64,000 nucleotides of DNA from Mesostigma viride (GCA_009746045.1 RPFO01000389.1:1375982-1439981); one strand, 5' to 3'. Positions 32,694-44,903 are shown, counted from the first letter of the stretch. The notes: a model not told the origin generated them from the letters alone. Made by a program: numbers and translations.

Positions 32694-35600
32694 AAGCCCG
32701 CCGGTGCTATAATTCCTATCGTCCACGCATGTTTTCCCCTGCCTCAAACCGCACGTTGCATTTAAATCTGGAGCCCAACATTCACTGAAAACGTGTGCCA
32801 GCCGGTAGCAAACTGGGCCAAGCTGCCACGGAATGGTGGTACCGCCTGCCGTCCGGCACTTTGAAGCCCGCCGGTGCTATAATTCCTATCGTCCACGCAT
32901 GTTTTCCCCTGCCTCAAACCGCACGTTGCATTTAAATCTGGAGCCCAACATTCACTGAAAACGTGTGCCAGCCGGTAGCAAACTGGGCCAAGCTACCACG
33001 GAATGGTGGTACCGCCTGCCGTCCGGCACTTTGAAGCCCGCCGGTGCTATAATTCCTATCGTCCACGCATGTTTTCCCCTGCCTCAAACCGCACGTTGCA
33101 TGTAAATCTGGAGCCCAAAATTCACTGAAAACGTGTGCCAGCCGGTAGCAAACTGGGCCAAGCTGCCACGGAATGGTGGTACCGCCTGCCGTCCGGCACT
33201 TTGAAGCCCGCCGGTGCTATAACTCCTATCGTCCACGCATGTTTTCCCCTGCCTCAAACCGCACGTTGCATTTAAATCTGGAGCCCAAAATTCACTGAAA
33301 ACGTGTGCCAGCCGGTAGCAAACTGGGCCAAGCTGCTACGGAATGGTGGTACCGCCTGCCGTCCGGCACTTTGAAGCCCGCCGGTGCTATAATTCCTATC
33401 GTCCACGCATGTTTTCCCCTGCCTCAAACCGCACGTTGCATTTAAATCTGGAGCCCAAAATTCACTGAAAACGTGTGCCAGCCGGTAGCAAACTGGGCCA
33501 AGCTGCCACGGAATGGTGGTACCGCCTGCCGTCCGGCACTTTGAAGCCCGCCGGTGCTATAATTTCTATCGTCCACGCATGTTTTCCCCTGCCTCAAACC
33601 GCACGTTGCATTTAAATCTGGAGCCCAACATTCACTGAAAACGTGTGCCAGCCGGTAGCAAACTGGGCCAAGCTGCCACGGAATGGTGGTACCGCCTGCC
33701 GTCCGGCACTTTGAAGCCCGCCGGTGCTATAATTCCTATCGTCCACGCATGTTTTCCCCTGCCTCAAACCGCACGTTGCATTTAAATCTGGAGCCCAAAA
33801 TTCACTGAAAACGTGTGCCAGCCGGTAGCAAACTGGGCCAAGCTGCCACGGAATGGTGGTACCGCCTGCCGTCCGGCACTTTGAAGCCCGCCGGTGCTAT
33901 AATTCCTATCGTCCACGCATGTTTTCCCCTGCCTCAAACCGCACGTTGCATTTAAATCTGGAGCCCAACATTCACTGAAAACGTGTGCCAGCCGGTAGCA
34001 AACTGGGCCAAGCTGCCACGGAATGGTGGTACCGCCTGCCGTCCGGCACTTTGAAGCCCGCCGGTGCTATAATTCCTATCGTCCACGCATGTTTTCCCCT
34101 GCCTCAAACCGCACGTTGCATTTAAATCTGGAGCCCAACATTCACTGAAAACGTGTGCCAGCCGGTAGCAAACTGGGCCAAGCTGCCACGGAATGGTGGT
34201 ACCGCCTGCCGTCCGGCACTTTGAAGCCCGCCGGTGCTATAATTCCTATCGTCCACGCATGTTTTCCCCTGCCTCAAACCGCACGTTGCATTTAAATCTG
34301 GAGCCCAAAATTCACTGAAAACGTGTGCCAGCCGGTAGCAAACTGGGCCAAGCTGCCACGGAATGGTGGTACCGCCTGCCGTCCGGCACTTTGAAGCCCG
34401 CCGGTGCTATAATTCCTATCGTCCACGCATGTTTTCCCCTGCCTCAAACCGCACGTTGCATTTAAATCTGGAGCCCAACATTCACTGAAAACGTGTGCCA
34501 GCCGGTAGCAAACTGGGCCAAGCTGCCACGGAATGGTGGTACCGCCTGCCGTCCGGCACTTTGAAGCCCGCCGGTGCTATAATTCCTATCGTCCACGCAT
34601 GTTTTCCCCTGCCTCAAACCGCACGTTGCATTTAAATCTGGAGCCCAAAATTCACTGAAAACGTGTGCCAGCCGGTAGCAAACTGGGCCAAGCTGCCACG
34701 GAATGGTGGTACCGCCTGCCGTCCGGCACTTTGAAGCCCGCCGGTGCTATAATTCCTATCGTCCACGCATGTTTTCCCCTGCCTCAAACCGCACGTTGCA
34801 TTTAAATCTGGAGCCCAAAATTCACTGAAAACGTGTGCCAGCCGGTAGCAAACTGGGCCAAGCTGCCACGGAATGGTGGTACCGCCTGCCGTCCGGCACT
34901 TTGAAGCCCGCCGGTGCTATAATTCCTATCGTCCACGCATGTTTTCCCCTGCCTCAAACCGCACGTTGCATTTAAATCTGGAGCCCAACATTCACTGAAA
35001 ACGTGTGCCAGCCGGTAGCAAACTGGGCCAAGCTGCCACGGAATGGTGGTACCGCCTGCCGTCCGGCACTTTGAAGCCCGCCGGTGCTATAATTCCTATC
35101 GTCCACGCATGTTTTCCCCTGCCTCAAACCGCACGTTGCATTTAAATCTGGAGCCCAACATTCACTGAAAACGTGTGCCAGCCGGTAGCAAACTGGGCCA
35201 AGCTGCCACGGAATGGTGGTACCGCCTGCCGTCCGGCACTTTGAAGCCCGCCGGTGCTATAATTCCTATCGTCCACGCATGTTTTCCCCTGCCTCAAACC
35301 GCACGTTGCATTTAAATCTGGAGCCCAAAATTCACTGAAAACGTGTGCCAGCCGGTAGCAAACTGGGCCAAGCTGCCACGGAATGGTGGTACCGCCTGCC
35401 GTCCGGCACTTTGAAGCCCGCCGGTGCTATAATTCCTATCGTCCACGCATGTTTTCCCCTGCCTCAAACCGCACGTTGCATGTAAATCTGGAGCCCAAAA
35501 TTCACTGAAAACGTGTGCCAGCCGGTAGCAAACTGGGCCAAGCTGCCACGGAATGGTGGTACCGCCTGCCGTCCGGCACTTTGAAGCCCGCCGGTGCTAT

Positions 35601-36118
35601 AATTCCTATCGTCCACGCATGTTTTCCCCTGCCTCAAACCGCACGTTGCATTTAAATCTGGAGCCCAAAATTCACTGAAAACGTGTGCCAGCCGGTAGCA
35701 AACTGGGCCAAGCTGCTACGGAATGGTGGTACCGCCTGCCGTCCGGCACTTTGAAGCCCGCCGGTGCTATAATTCCTATCGTCCACGCATGTTTTCCCCT
35801 GCCTCAAACCGCACGTTGCATTTAAATCTGGAGCCCAAAATTCACTGAAAACGTGTGCCAGCCGGTAGCAAACTGGGCCAAGCTGCCACGGAATGGTGGT
35901 ACCGCCTGCCGTCCGGCACTTTGAAGCCCGCCGGTGCTATAATTCCTATCGTCCACGCATGTTTTCCCCTGCCTCAAACCGCACGTTGCATTTAAATCTG
36001 GAGCCCAACATTCACTGAAAACGTGTGCCAGCCGGTAGCAAACTGGGCCAAGCTGCCACGGAATGGTGTTACCGCCTGCCGTCCGGCACTTTGAAGCCCG
36101 CCGGTGCTATAATTCCTA
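32694..36118. repeat. 170-bp satellite array, right block
   Basis: This continues the same satellite after CACTA-B1, with about 20 units. Unlike the left block, the units differ at recurring sites: AAAA or AACA before TTCACTG, GCTGCC, GCTACC or GCTGCT, TTTAAAT or TGTAAAT, and AATTCC, AACTCC or AATTTC. The array ends at 36118 within a unit and gives way to unrelated sequence. Confidence 0.95.
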
Positions 36119-36204
36119 GTTCATCAATATTTTATTTTGCCATGTGCTTGCATTACTTGCGTAGGAAAAGTCAAAAAATGATGTGTCAAGACATGTCACG
36201 GTGG

Positions 36205-36568
36205 CACGGTGCAACGGTGGAACGGTGCAACGGTGCAACGGTGCAACGGTGGCACAGTGGCACAGTGGCACCCCACGTTGGGCAGTGCTTGTGGGCAATA
36301 TAACATTAGTATCGGACGTTATGTTACCTCGTGACACCATACAGCATCATAAATTGGTAGTTTTATGGTGCAACGGTGCAACGGTGCAACGGTGGCACAG
36401 TGGCACCCCACTTTAGGCAGTGCTTGTGGACATTATAACATTAGTATTGGACGTTAGGTTACCTCGTGACACCATACAAAATCATAAAATGGTAGTTTTA
36501 TGGTGCAACGGTGCAACGGTGCAACGGTGCAACGGTGCAACGGTGCAACGGTGCAACGGTGCAACGGT
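36205..36568. repeat. (GCAACGGT)n minisatellite within a 134-bp duplication
   Basis: Three blocks of the 8-bp unit GCAACGGT occur (about 36210-36250, 36370-36393 and 36505-36568). They are separated by two diverged copies of a unit of about 134 bp (GGCAGTGCTTGTGG to GGTAGTTTTATGG). The same 8-bp unit recurs in the hairpin at 46483-46782. Confidence 0.85.
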
Positions 36569-36678
36569 GTCAAAACATGATGAGACACTTACCTCCTAGC
36601 TTTGGACCTAAGAGAGGTACAAAATAACAAAGTTGAAAAAAAGTCAAATTGTACTAGTGCTGGAGTACAATTCCAGGT

Positions 36679-38075
36679 GTGCTTAGGGACGGTGTGTTAG
36701 GCGTGGTAGGCATCTCACAGGGTTCCGTACTAGGCACTAGCGCGGGCCGTGGCCGGGGCACACATGTCAGAACCCCGCCCGGCTTTGGAAGAGGGTCGCA
36801 GAATGGCACCCTAGGCGCAGGCCAAACCACGTCACGACCTCCTCGACCCTCGTGGGGCGGGAGCGAGAATCGTAGGGATAGCTCACGGAGCGTCTCCTTT
36901 GCCACGTACGCGCGAAGGGTGACTGGACAGTGGAGTACCTCCTCGTCCGAAGATGAAGAGCCACTACTAAGAAGCAGATATAGTGGAGGAGGAGGAGGAG
37001 CTGGAGCATGCGCATAGACAGCGCCGTCGTCAGTCTGCAGGATCCAACAGGAGTAGGCGAGTCAGTGACACGGACGTGAACCTGAACTTCAGCACCATCA
37101 CGGCAGATGACCCGGGCTACGATCACCCACTTTACGCCCAAGCGCGACAGCAGGCAGGAAGCTCCATGGTAGGACACCGGTCCAAGCATACTCTCCTGCC
37201 GCCCACGTTTGGGTGGCCTGAGCCCCGGGAGTTCAGCGGCCCCAGGCGGCAAAAACAAGGCGCCGCCCATGCCCGACTTCAAGCACATCCCCAAGCTAAA
37301 CAAGAGCATGAAGCCGCGAGACATCCAGGAGTGGGCTAGGCTGATGAACAAGGCCATCACATTCTGGTCGAACTACCACAACTGGGATCTGTCCACCGAG
37401 GACTTGATCGACTTGATCATCACCCAGGCCATGGACATCTCAGTTACACGACTGCTTCACTGCGATAGCATCGCGTCACAGTCCTACCCCAAGGATATCC
37501 ACGAGCTGATGGAACGAAATCAGCAGAAGCTCGTCCCACCAGACGCTGAGTTCCAGGAGCGCATCGCCTTTGGCGCATTCCGACAGGGTGACATGCCCTA
37601 CCGCGAGTTTGAGGTGGAATTTGACGAGATGGCGAACCGCCTATTGGATGTGTCGGGCCACAAGTACAAGATTCGCCTCATGGAGGTCATCCACCCTGAT
37701 CTGCAGCTTGAGGCTAGGAAGAAGTTCGCAGACACCCCGTGGCATCTGTGGGACATGTCCAAGGTCAAAGCATATCTCCTCACTACAGCCGACGACCACA
37801 TGGCTAGTAGGACTGCACGCTCGACGCGGCGCGGTACTGACGCGTCGAATTCAGCAGACGAAGGCGACCACGGGGAGGAATCCCCAGCTGAGGAGGAGCA
37901 AGATGAGGAAGATATCGGCGACGCGCAGAATGACTCTCAGGTCAATGCTCTACTCAACACCCGCAGCTGGCACATGCGGTGCTTCTATTGCCAGGAGATC
38001 GGTCACATGAAGCACAACTGCCCGAAGTTGAGGAGAGGAGCAGACACGCCCGGTGACACGTCGGCAACCTATTGA
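36679..38075 (+). pseudogene. gag: Stand-alone retrotransposon gag with zinc knuckle
   Basis: The longest open part, 37209-38075, encodes a helical capsid-like region (KPRDIQEWARLMNKAITFW, later PYREFEVEFDEMANRLL), an acidic linker and a CCHC zinc knuckle (CFYCQEIGHMKHNC). Two further segments in other frames lie upstream (36679-37017 and 36983-37339). They encode a Gly/Arg/Ser-rich N-terminus, so there are shifts near 36990 (in a GGA run) and about 37230. No protease, RT or integrase follows. The next 800 bp are non-coding and then CACTA-B2 begins. This is probably the remnant of an LTR element, closer to Ty3-type or plant-type gag than to the C1/C2 gag. Confidence 0.7.
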
Positions 38076-38878
38076 ACATGATCATGTGGACCCCTAGCTT
38101 TGCATTGCGGTTTGATACTCAGCCAACCTTTCTTTGGGAACGAACCAACCTGTTCCCTTCTTCCCTGGCAGGATGCTGCCAGGCTAAGGCCGGGCATGTA
38201 GGTCTGCCGCATAGTCGGCAACCATTCCGAAATGCTGCGGCCGGGAGGTCTGACACTGATTCACCACTTGTCATGTCTGCCTACCACACCACCGTGCTCA
38301 GTGCCGACCACACCCCCGTTTCCTTTTTATAGCCGTGGCAGCCTCTGCTCAATGTTGTGTTTGGCCGTGAAGTCGAGGATCCTGCTTGTGACATGCACAA
38401 TGGCTTGCCGCAACTTAGGTATTGCTGCCTTATACCACCATCGCATTGACAGATTGACTAATGCCTAGTGTGTCGCGTGGGCGCGACAAATCTGTCGACC
38501 GCATAGTACTGTCTCCAGATCCATTTAGGGGGGGGAGGAGTCTGACAAGGTTGTGATGAAACGACAACAAGTGCAGGGCCTTCAGAATAAAGTATAGTGT
38601 CAGAATATATAGCACTTGACAGATCTGTGTGGTACTTAGTAGTTGTCTTTTCCTTTTCCCTGCACGGCTGCTGGCCAGCGATGGCTGCCCTCAGCAGTTG
38701 GCATCATTCCAGAGGTTACTATATGTGGAGTCTTATTGTTTTTTTCAGCTGTGCATGGTCTAAGTTGTTATAGTCATGCAGTTGCTGTCTCCCTTCTTTC
38801 TCTTGGGGCTGGCTTCTCGCCACCCCGAGAGTCAGCCTGACTTAAATTGTTTGTATATGCCATGCTTCCGCACGACCA
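38076..38878. other. Non-coding sequence after the lone gag
   Basis: No pol domain, tRNA or LTR pair can be recognised. It may include 3' UTR of the gag element. CACTA-B2 inserted at its right end. Confidence 0.4.
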
Positions 38879-41800
38879 CACTAGGAACTCGGCTTTGAGA
38901 ATGGGTGAGAAAAGGTGAGAAAAAGGGTGAGATGGGTGAGAAAAAGGGTGAGAATGGGTGAGAAAAGTGAGAAAATAGGGTGAGAAATGGGTGAGAAAAG
39001 GGCAATCTCACCCGGGTGAGATTGCCCCAAAAAGGTGAAAAAAGGGGAAAAACGTGAGAAAAATCTCAAAAAACAGGACGTGAGATAAGTGAGAAAAACG
39101 GGAGGTGTGAAACGTGAGAAAAGTGAGAAAATCAGGACGTGAGAAGAGTGAGAAAAGTGAGAAAAACAGGACGTGAGAGACGTGAGAAAAGTGAGAAAAC
39201 ACAGCGCTGAAAAACACACCCATAATGCAATATGCTGGCAGCAGACACATGCATGCAGTGCTAGTAACAACCGCTGTTCAAAACAGCAACAATAATGATT
39301 TTTTCATTAAATGTTTGAATAATTTTAATGTTTACAGCTGCAAGAACCCGTTGATTCAACTATTCAACACTGTTATGGGGTTATGTACATCTTCGGCATT
39401 CAAATATGCCTGTTCAACACAGTCTGTTATGGCGTTATGACATCTTCTGCATTCAATGCCTGTTCAACACAGTCTGTTATGGCGTTATGACATCTTCTGC
39501 ATTCAATGCCTATCATCAAATACTATATGGTAGCTAGCTAACAAAGCGGGCCGGTCGACAGGGCGTCACATGCTGACTTGAAAGTGGAACCGCTTGCATT
39601 TTACTCTCGTGGTCCCTGCAAGAAATAAAGCAAACCGACACAATATACGCAAGAGGAAAAGAAATCAGATCCTTGACATAGATGTAAGCGTTCTACAAGG
39701 ATCTTGAGCTCAGCACCACCTAAAAATCCATGCAGCAAATGTGTATGGCAAATCATAATTCCATCAACATACAATTCTACACATCCATGCATGCAAGAGG
39801 CCGGGGGAAAAAAAACAGGCCCTTGCAGATAAACATCTATACCTTCAAATGCCAAAATAATGACACCTATAATTCCCCCTAAAATGAAAGCAGTGCAAGA
39901 GAAAAAAAAGACATCGGATCCTTGACATAGACATCACCATTCTACAAGGAAGAGCTCACCAGCACCTAACGGTCCATGCAGCAAATGTGTAGAACCCAAC
40001 ACTCACTCTTATGGCAAAGCAGCCCCATGTGGCAAGGCAGCACCATACACATGAATCACACCATGCGCCAGATGTCACACGAGCAAGGCACAACGTTGTC
40101 GTCGGATCAGAAAGCAACAAACGTGAAAACGCTAGCGGCCCAAATCTGAGATTCCGCGGAACACAGAAAATAAGAAAGCTCAGAAGCTACCAGCAAGGGA
40201 TCGAACATATGACCTTTGGCATGATTTCGCGGCTGTGTGAGTCTCCTGATCCGAAGGCATCTCACTTAATTAACGTTTCGAAACAGCCAAACTGCGGAAA
40301 ATCTCTTACCGGAGAGAGTTGCCAATATCAAGGAGACAACCAGCGCAGGCCAGAAATCGGGAGAATCCGGACCATGGTAGCTCGAGCCTGCCGTTATCTT
40401 GTCCGCGTTTTCGAGTCGTGCAGGATTATGAATATGAATGGAGATGGAAATGTGTAGCCTTGTGCATTGAAATTATGGCTGGCTGACGTGAAGAGCGACT
40501 ACATGACCTAGACGATGGGGCCGGAAACAGCTTGCTTGATTGTGTTTCATCGTGGCCAACGAGTCCAACGACTACTTTCTCTGGGCGGCAAACTGCGGCA
40601 AATTGAACGCAAACCTCATCATGAAATCGTGACCGTCGAAATGTAACAATCCGACGACTTATGCAGTATGCCGCGTAATTTTCTGTTGCGGGAGAGCCGT
40701 TGGGCCGGTTCCCGACGCGGGCGACCAGTGGTTTGCATTAAGTTAACTTACCTGAAGTTCTCCAACAGAAGTGACTCAAGCCGCATGATGGCACTCATCG
40801 ACGGCCTCAGTCTATTGACGCGTCGGCCCGATTTTGGCGGCACCCAATTTGACCCCAACGGCACCTACCGACAAAGGGCATACGTACGTTTCACGCGCAC
40901 CACGACCTTCGAGCTCTGCTATGGCGGTGGTGCCGTGGGGCCCGCATCAGACTGCGGGCCCTTATCTGCTATGGCGGTGCTGCCGTTGGGCCCGCATCAG
41001 AATTCAGGCCCTTTATGCAGGCGGGCCCTTAATGCATGTTACTTTTTTATTCTTCTGCATACAAATATGAAGCAATGAGGTCGTGTCCTCCGGATTTTTG
41101 CATTTGCACCGTGTGCAGTTCTTGGACGTTTGGAAACATGCATGATGGCATGTGGCTAATGTAATGACTGAATCAAGCTAGACCGTTTCAGTGGTTTTTC
41201 ATTTGCGGGTATTTCCTCGTAAATGGTGGGAAAGCGATCGCAGCAATGGTTCTCACCACTAGACACTCCCGGCCAGTGAAGCTCGAAAAACACGCCCTGA
41301 TCAAGCAAGCTGTTTCCGGCCCCACTGTATAGGTCATCTTACAGTCGCTCTTTGCGTAAGCCAGCCATAATTTCAATGAACAAGGCTACACATTTGCATA
41401 CTCTTTTCTTGGTTATCGGTGTGCCTTTGTTTGGATGCAGGGGGGATCGCTGTGCTGACACAACGCGTTCAACGTGCTGGGAATCAACAATCCTGACGTC
41501 CCAAGGTGTACTGGAGGGGCGGGGACCTGATGATCAACCACAAGATGTGGACGCCCCCTGCGGGCTAGAATAGCCCTAGCTTGTAATCATTGGTAGTCTC
41601 TGCCGCCATGGCAGCCATGCCTAGAATGTTTGCCTAGCTGAGCCACTATACCTAGTCACGTGCACCGCTAACACACGGTACACAACCAGCCATAGCCTTA
41701 GCTTAGTCCTTGTACAACCATGCTACGTCATGGCTATGCTCAGATTACTTGCCCATGCACCCGTTATGATATGCTCACATGGGTCTTATTGCACCCACAG

Positions 41801-42385
41801 ATTGCCGGATCGTTTATCGGGTCCAATAGCAGCTGCGACATGCCTTTGGCATGAAGGAGAAAGGGGGTCTGTGCCCTTCCTGTTGTGCACACACAGGGAT
41901 TAAAAGCACTTCGGTGCTCCGTGACCCAACGGGAGCACGAGTTTAATTAATCATGTAATTAATTAATTAGTGGTGCTGAGTTTATTTTCACATCAATGAC
42001 TTAATGAAATAAAGCTCATGATTTTTCTCGTGTTACACTCTTGGTGAGAAATTTCTCACCACGTTGACTTGTGATTTTTCTCGTGTTAGTGATTTTTCTC
42101 GTGTTGGTGAGAAACTTCTCAATTTTTTCACTTTTTCTCACTTTTTCTCACTTTTTCTCACTTTTTCTCACCCATTCTCACCTTTTTTCTCACTTTAGGG
42201 TTTTTTCTCACCCAAATCTCACCCAAACGCCCTTTTTCTCACCAAAATCTCACCCTGGTGAGATTTTGTTGCCTAGCGTTTGCGGAAAAAAATTGAGATT
42301 TTTCTCACTTTTCTCACCTTTTTTCTCAAAGGGGTGAGAAAATTGAGGGGTTTTGAGAATTTTCTCAGAAATTGAGTTCCTAGTG
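38879..42385. mobile_element. CACTA-like transposon B2, inverted relative to B1
   Basis: It has the same 12-bp terminal inverted repeat and GTGAGAAAA subterminal arrays as B1. The 2-bp duplication is CA (38877-38878 and 42386-42387). It is nearly identical to B1 in reverse orientation but about 250 bp longer, mainly because of an extra segment near 39710-39960 that partly duplicates the adjoining ACATAGATGTAAGCGTTCTA stretch. The B1/B2 pair forms a large inverted repeat separated by 6.2 kb. Confidence 0.9.
40011..40457 (+). CDS. 148-codon ORF in CACTA-B2, unrecognised
   Basis: The counterpart of the ORF at 31359-31805. The same caveats apply: no known domain, and conservation is explained by the recent copying of the whole transposon. 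Confidence 0.2.
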   Translation: MAKQPHVARQHHTHESHHAPDVTRARHNVVVGSESNKRENASGPNLRFRGTQKIRKLRSYQQGIEHMTFGMISRLCESPDPKASHLINVSKQPNCGKSLTGESCQYQGDNQRRPEIGRIRTMVARACRYLVRVFESCRIMNMNGDGNV

Positions 42386-42387
42386 CA

Positions 42388-43456
42388 CAAGCGCAACCAA
42401 CCCACGCACACAATTTCGCAGGTTTGAGTGGCGCCCATCATGCACTCTCCGTCGCTGAACGCTGTTTTCGCCGTCGCCGAACACGGGACGCTACATCAAG
42501 TCATCAATTCAGCGATGTGCGGTCTGACTGCACCATCAACATGCGGTTCTTCTCCGATATGACCGAGCTGCATGCGCTAGCTAGCAACACAGCCACCGGT
42601 TCACGTACGGCTTCTCCTGATTCAGTCGACAATTCAGACGACAACAACCCAAGCAACTTTGATACGTATCGTCACGATTTTGGCATAAACGTCAAGTAAC
42701 TGATCAAGCTAGTCTGGCGCATGGCCAGACACCCCAGCAGCGGCCAGGGCTACTACCTGCCTCACAGTCGCCTGGCATCACAATGGATGTCTTCAATCCA
42801 CGAAACGGACCGGCACGATCAACGGCTATTTTAGGCTTGCCGGATCCACCCTCTATGAATGTTGAGCGGATATAAGCTGCTCTCAAGGAACGGGATTGTT
42901 CATGAAACTGGTGTAACCCAGGGCGGATGCCTGAAATCATATAGGCTGAAGCTTAAGGCCTGGCGGGACCAGCTCATGAACGCTTCTATAGCCCTGTGTT
43001 CCATCTTAGTGCTCTAGGCCCGACCGAGGGCTTCCTCGGTAGTATAGGAGGGCCTTACGCCCGCCCGGGTTCTTCGGCCCGGTAGATAGTCAGGGACCAA
43101 GGTCTTAGAGCTGGACACTTGGGCGACCCAAGGAAACAAATCCTGCCGGGGCAGGTCTATCCGTGGAGAGAGTCCCTATTCGAGCGCGGCCCCCGTCCGA
43201 TCGCTAGTGCCCAGGATCGTGCCCCCGATCGCTGTGGCAAGGATCGTGTGCGCCTGCCGTCCGATCGTGCCCCCGATCGTGCGCGCCCGCCTCGAATCAC
43301 TATATAGGGTGGGCTCCAGCGGATACCCGGCTTGATGCGTGACTAAGGGAAGCCTAGGTAGAAGGTAACGAGGCCAAGGTCTGGATAGAGTATGAGCCAA
43401 ACTATTTGAACCCTTCGCTTGAAGGGAGTGGGTTTTCCCCGATAGGGGGGGAGGAG
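42388..43456. other. Unassigned region ending in a purine tract
   Basis: A 91-codon frame at 42424-42699 has no recognisable domain. From about 42990 to 43320 there are many short palindromes (CCGAGG...CCTCGG type) and repeated GATCGTGCCCCC words before a TATA-like CACTATATAGGG at about 43296. A GGGGGGGAGGAG tract at about 43445-43456 precedes an LTR-like start. It may be the 3' part of another LTR element. Confidence 0.3.
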
Positions 43457-43669
43457 TGTAGCGTGCCCGCCGTGCCGACTAGGGTCGAGCCTAGTGAGCA
43501 CGGGGTAGTTTGGCAAAAGAAATATGGTATAAAAAGATACGTGCAAAAAGAGATAGATACCTAAGGTGGTTTGAAGTCCATACCTTCCGGCACACCTAGA
43601 GCTGCATGTGTATAGGAGGGTGCCGACAGTTGAGATCTGTGCACTTGCCAAAAGTCTGGCTGCCTATCC
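43457..43669 (+). repeat. Possible LTR fragment, gypsy type
   Basis: It begins TGTAGCGTGCC directly after a purine tract. It matches the G1 arrangement (purine tract then TGTTGCGTGCC, minus strand at 48505). It is cut at about 43670 by the junction with C1. Its identity rests on about 20 shared bases, so it is tentative. Confidence 0.3.
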
Positions 43670-43961
43670 AGATCTGATAATAGTTAGTACCTCCGTACAA
43701 ACTTGGAAACCCCTCTAGTCCTTCCACAAACTCCTCTGCCTGCTTTGGCTTAGAGTCTGAAGTGACAGGTTGCAGCTGATTAACGATAAGGAGACCCTGT
43801 GTGGTGAGATCATATCCAGAGACAGCATGTGTATTATTATTGATAGGTACATTGGTAATCTCGCCGGTAACCCCCACGTCATCTACGTGAGCGGTCCCAC
43901 TACCTGCACCTCCATTATTACCACTGGCTGGGGCACCCTTGCTACGGCGCCCGTCCGCCAT
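43670..43961 (-). pseudogene. gag: C1 gag N-terminus
   Basis: ATG at 43961 (MADGRRSKGA), then a Gly/Ala/Asn-rich segment. A stretch follows that aligns with the C2 gag N-terminus (LIVNQLQP...GLYGGTN-like versus AILNQLPS...KGLYNGNN). The natural continuation is at about 1735. The codons beyond about 43670 belong to other sequence. Confidence 0.6.
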
Positions 43962-44129
43962 GATGTACTACAAGCTGTCTAATTAGAAACACCTGAGTAA
44001 AGCAGCAAAAGAAAGTATGTACAAAACTGTCGACTATTGCCGCCTGCACCGGTGTCGCCGCCGCCCCCGCGAAATGCCGTTGAAAAGTCGACTTAATGCC
44101 GACGAGCACTGGAAAAATGGCCGACGTTT

Positions 44130-44879
44130 TTAGTAGTCAAGGCCCCGAAAATCACAGTACTCATATGCAAACTCGGGATCCTCCATGTCTGGCGTGTGAG
44201 CCGGACCCGCACCGGTATGGATCAAAACCGGTGTATTCGCCGGGTTTTGCGTCGGGATGAAAATCGCAATGCGCCGACGCGCGACGAGGCGAAGAGGATG
44301 CGTAAAGATGGAAAGAAGCTCCCAGCCCGCTGGGATCCACTCACGCAAAGCCGAGAGAAATGCCACCAGGTTTATGAGGACCTGGCGCTCGCGAGTGCGG
44401 ACGCCGCGAGTGAGCAGCGAGAGCAACGCGATGTCTTGAAACAAATTTGTAGAGACCACAGGCGCGCCTCCCGTGCGCGTCGAGGCCCAGTTTTGTAAGT
44501 TGCGCTGATACCCGGTGAGTGACGAAATGGCGTTATCCACCTCCTCAATGGCGGTGGTGACCTCGTTCACCGAAAGCAGGCCTCCGCGGACCTGGACCGT
44601 AAAAGCCGAAAGAATATTTCGGATTTGGTCTAATGGACCACGAATCGCCGGCACCAGCGGCGGCAAGCGGGGGTCTTCGGGAAAATCTCCCAGCAACGGG
44701 AGCGCTGCTCGCTGTCGACGATGCAATTCGTCGAGTGAAATCGTGACCTCGTCCAGGAGAGCTTGCCACGATGCAGCAGCCGGCCTCGGCTCACGCGGAC
44801 GTGGAGCCGGTAATGGATCTGCCGGCGGAGCAGCTACTTCCTCATCGGTAGGAATGCGGAAGTCTTCGGAATTCGGCAT
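44130..44879 (-). CDS. C1 extra ORF upstream of gag (249 aa)
   Basis: An intact ORF starts MPNSEDFRIP only 24 nt after the 5' LTR. It has an acidic/Pro-rich N-terminus and then predominantly helical sequence with heptad-like hydrophobics (about residues 60-190: LHRRQRAAL, TAIEEVDNAISSL, LINLVAFLSALREW). The C-terminus is acidic (DPEFAYEYCDF). No known domain is recognised. C2 has a different but similarly placed helical ORF (54857-55420). Canonical Copia elements have gag first, so this is an accessory protein of unknown role. It is probably translated from the full-length RNA as the first cistron. Confidence 0.6.
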   Translation of the reverse strand: MPNSEDFRIPTDEEVAAPPADPLPAPRPREPRPAAASWQALLDEVTISLDELHRRQRAALPLLGDFPEDPRLPPLVPAIRGPLDQIRNILSAFTVQVRGGLLSVNEVTTAIEEVDNAISSLTGYQRNLQNWASTRTGGAPVVSTNLFQDIALLSLLTRGVRTRERQVLINLVAFLSALREWIPAGWELLSIFTHPLRLVARRRIAIFIPTQNPANTPVLIHTGAGPAHTPDMEDPEFAYEYCDFRGLDY

Positions 44880-44903
44880 GATCGTGAAAAGGCGAGTAAT
44901 ACG

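Noticed and set aside
24138-36118. CRISPR-like array of direct repeats
   Set aside because: The whole 170-bp unit repeats without unique spacers. It is a satellite in a eukaryotic context and no cas-like genes are present.
44130-44879. Envelope or viral structural protein
   Set aside because: It has no signal peptide or membrane anchor and lies upstream of gag. I could not match it to any family.
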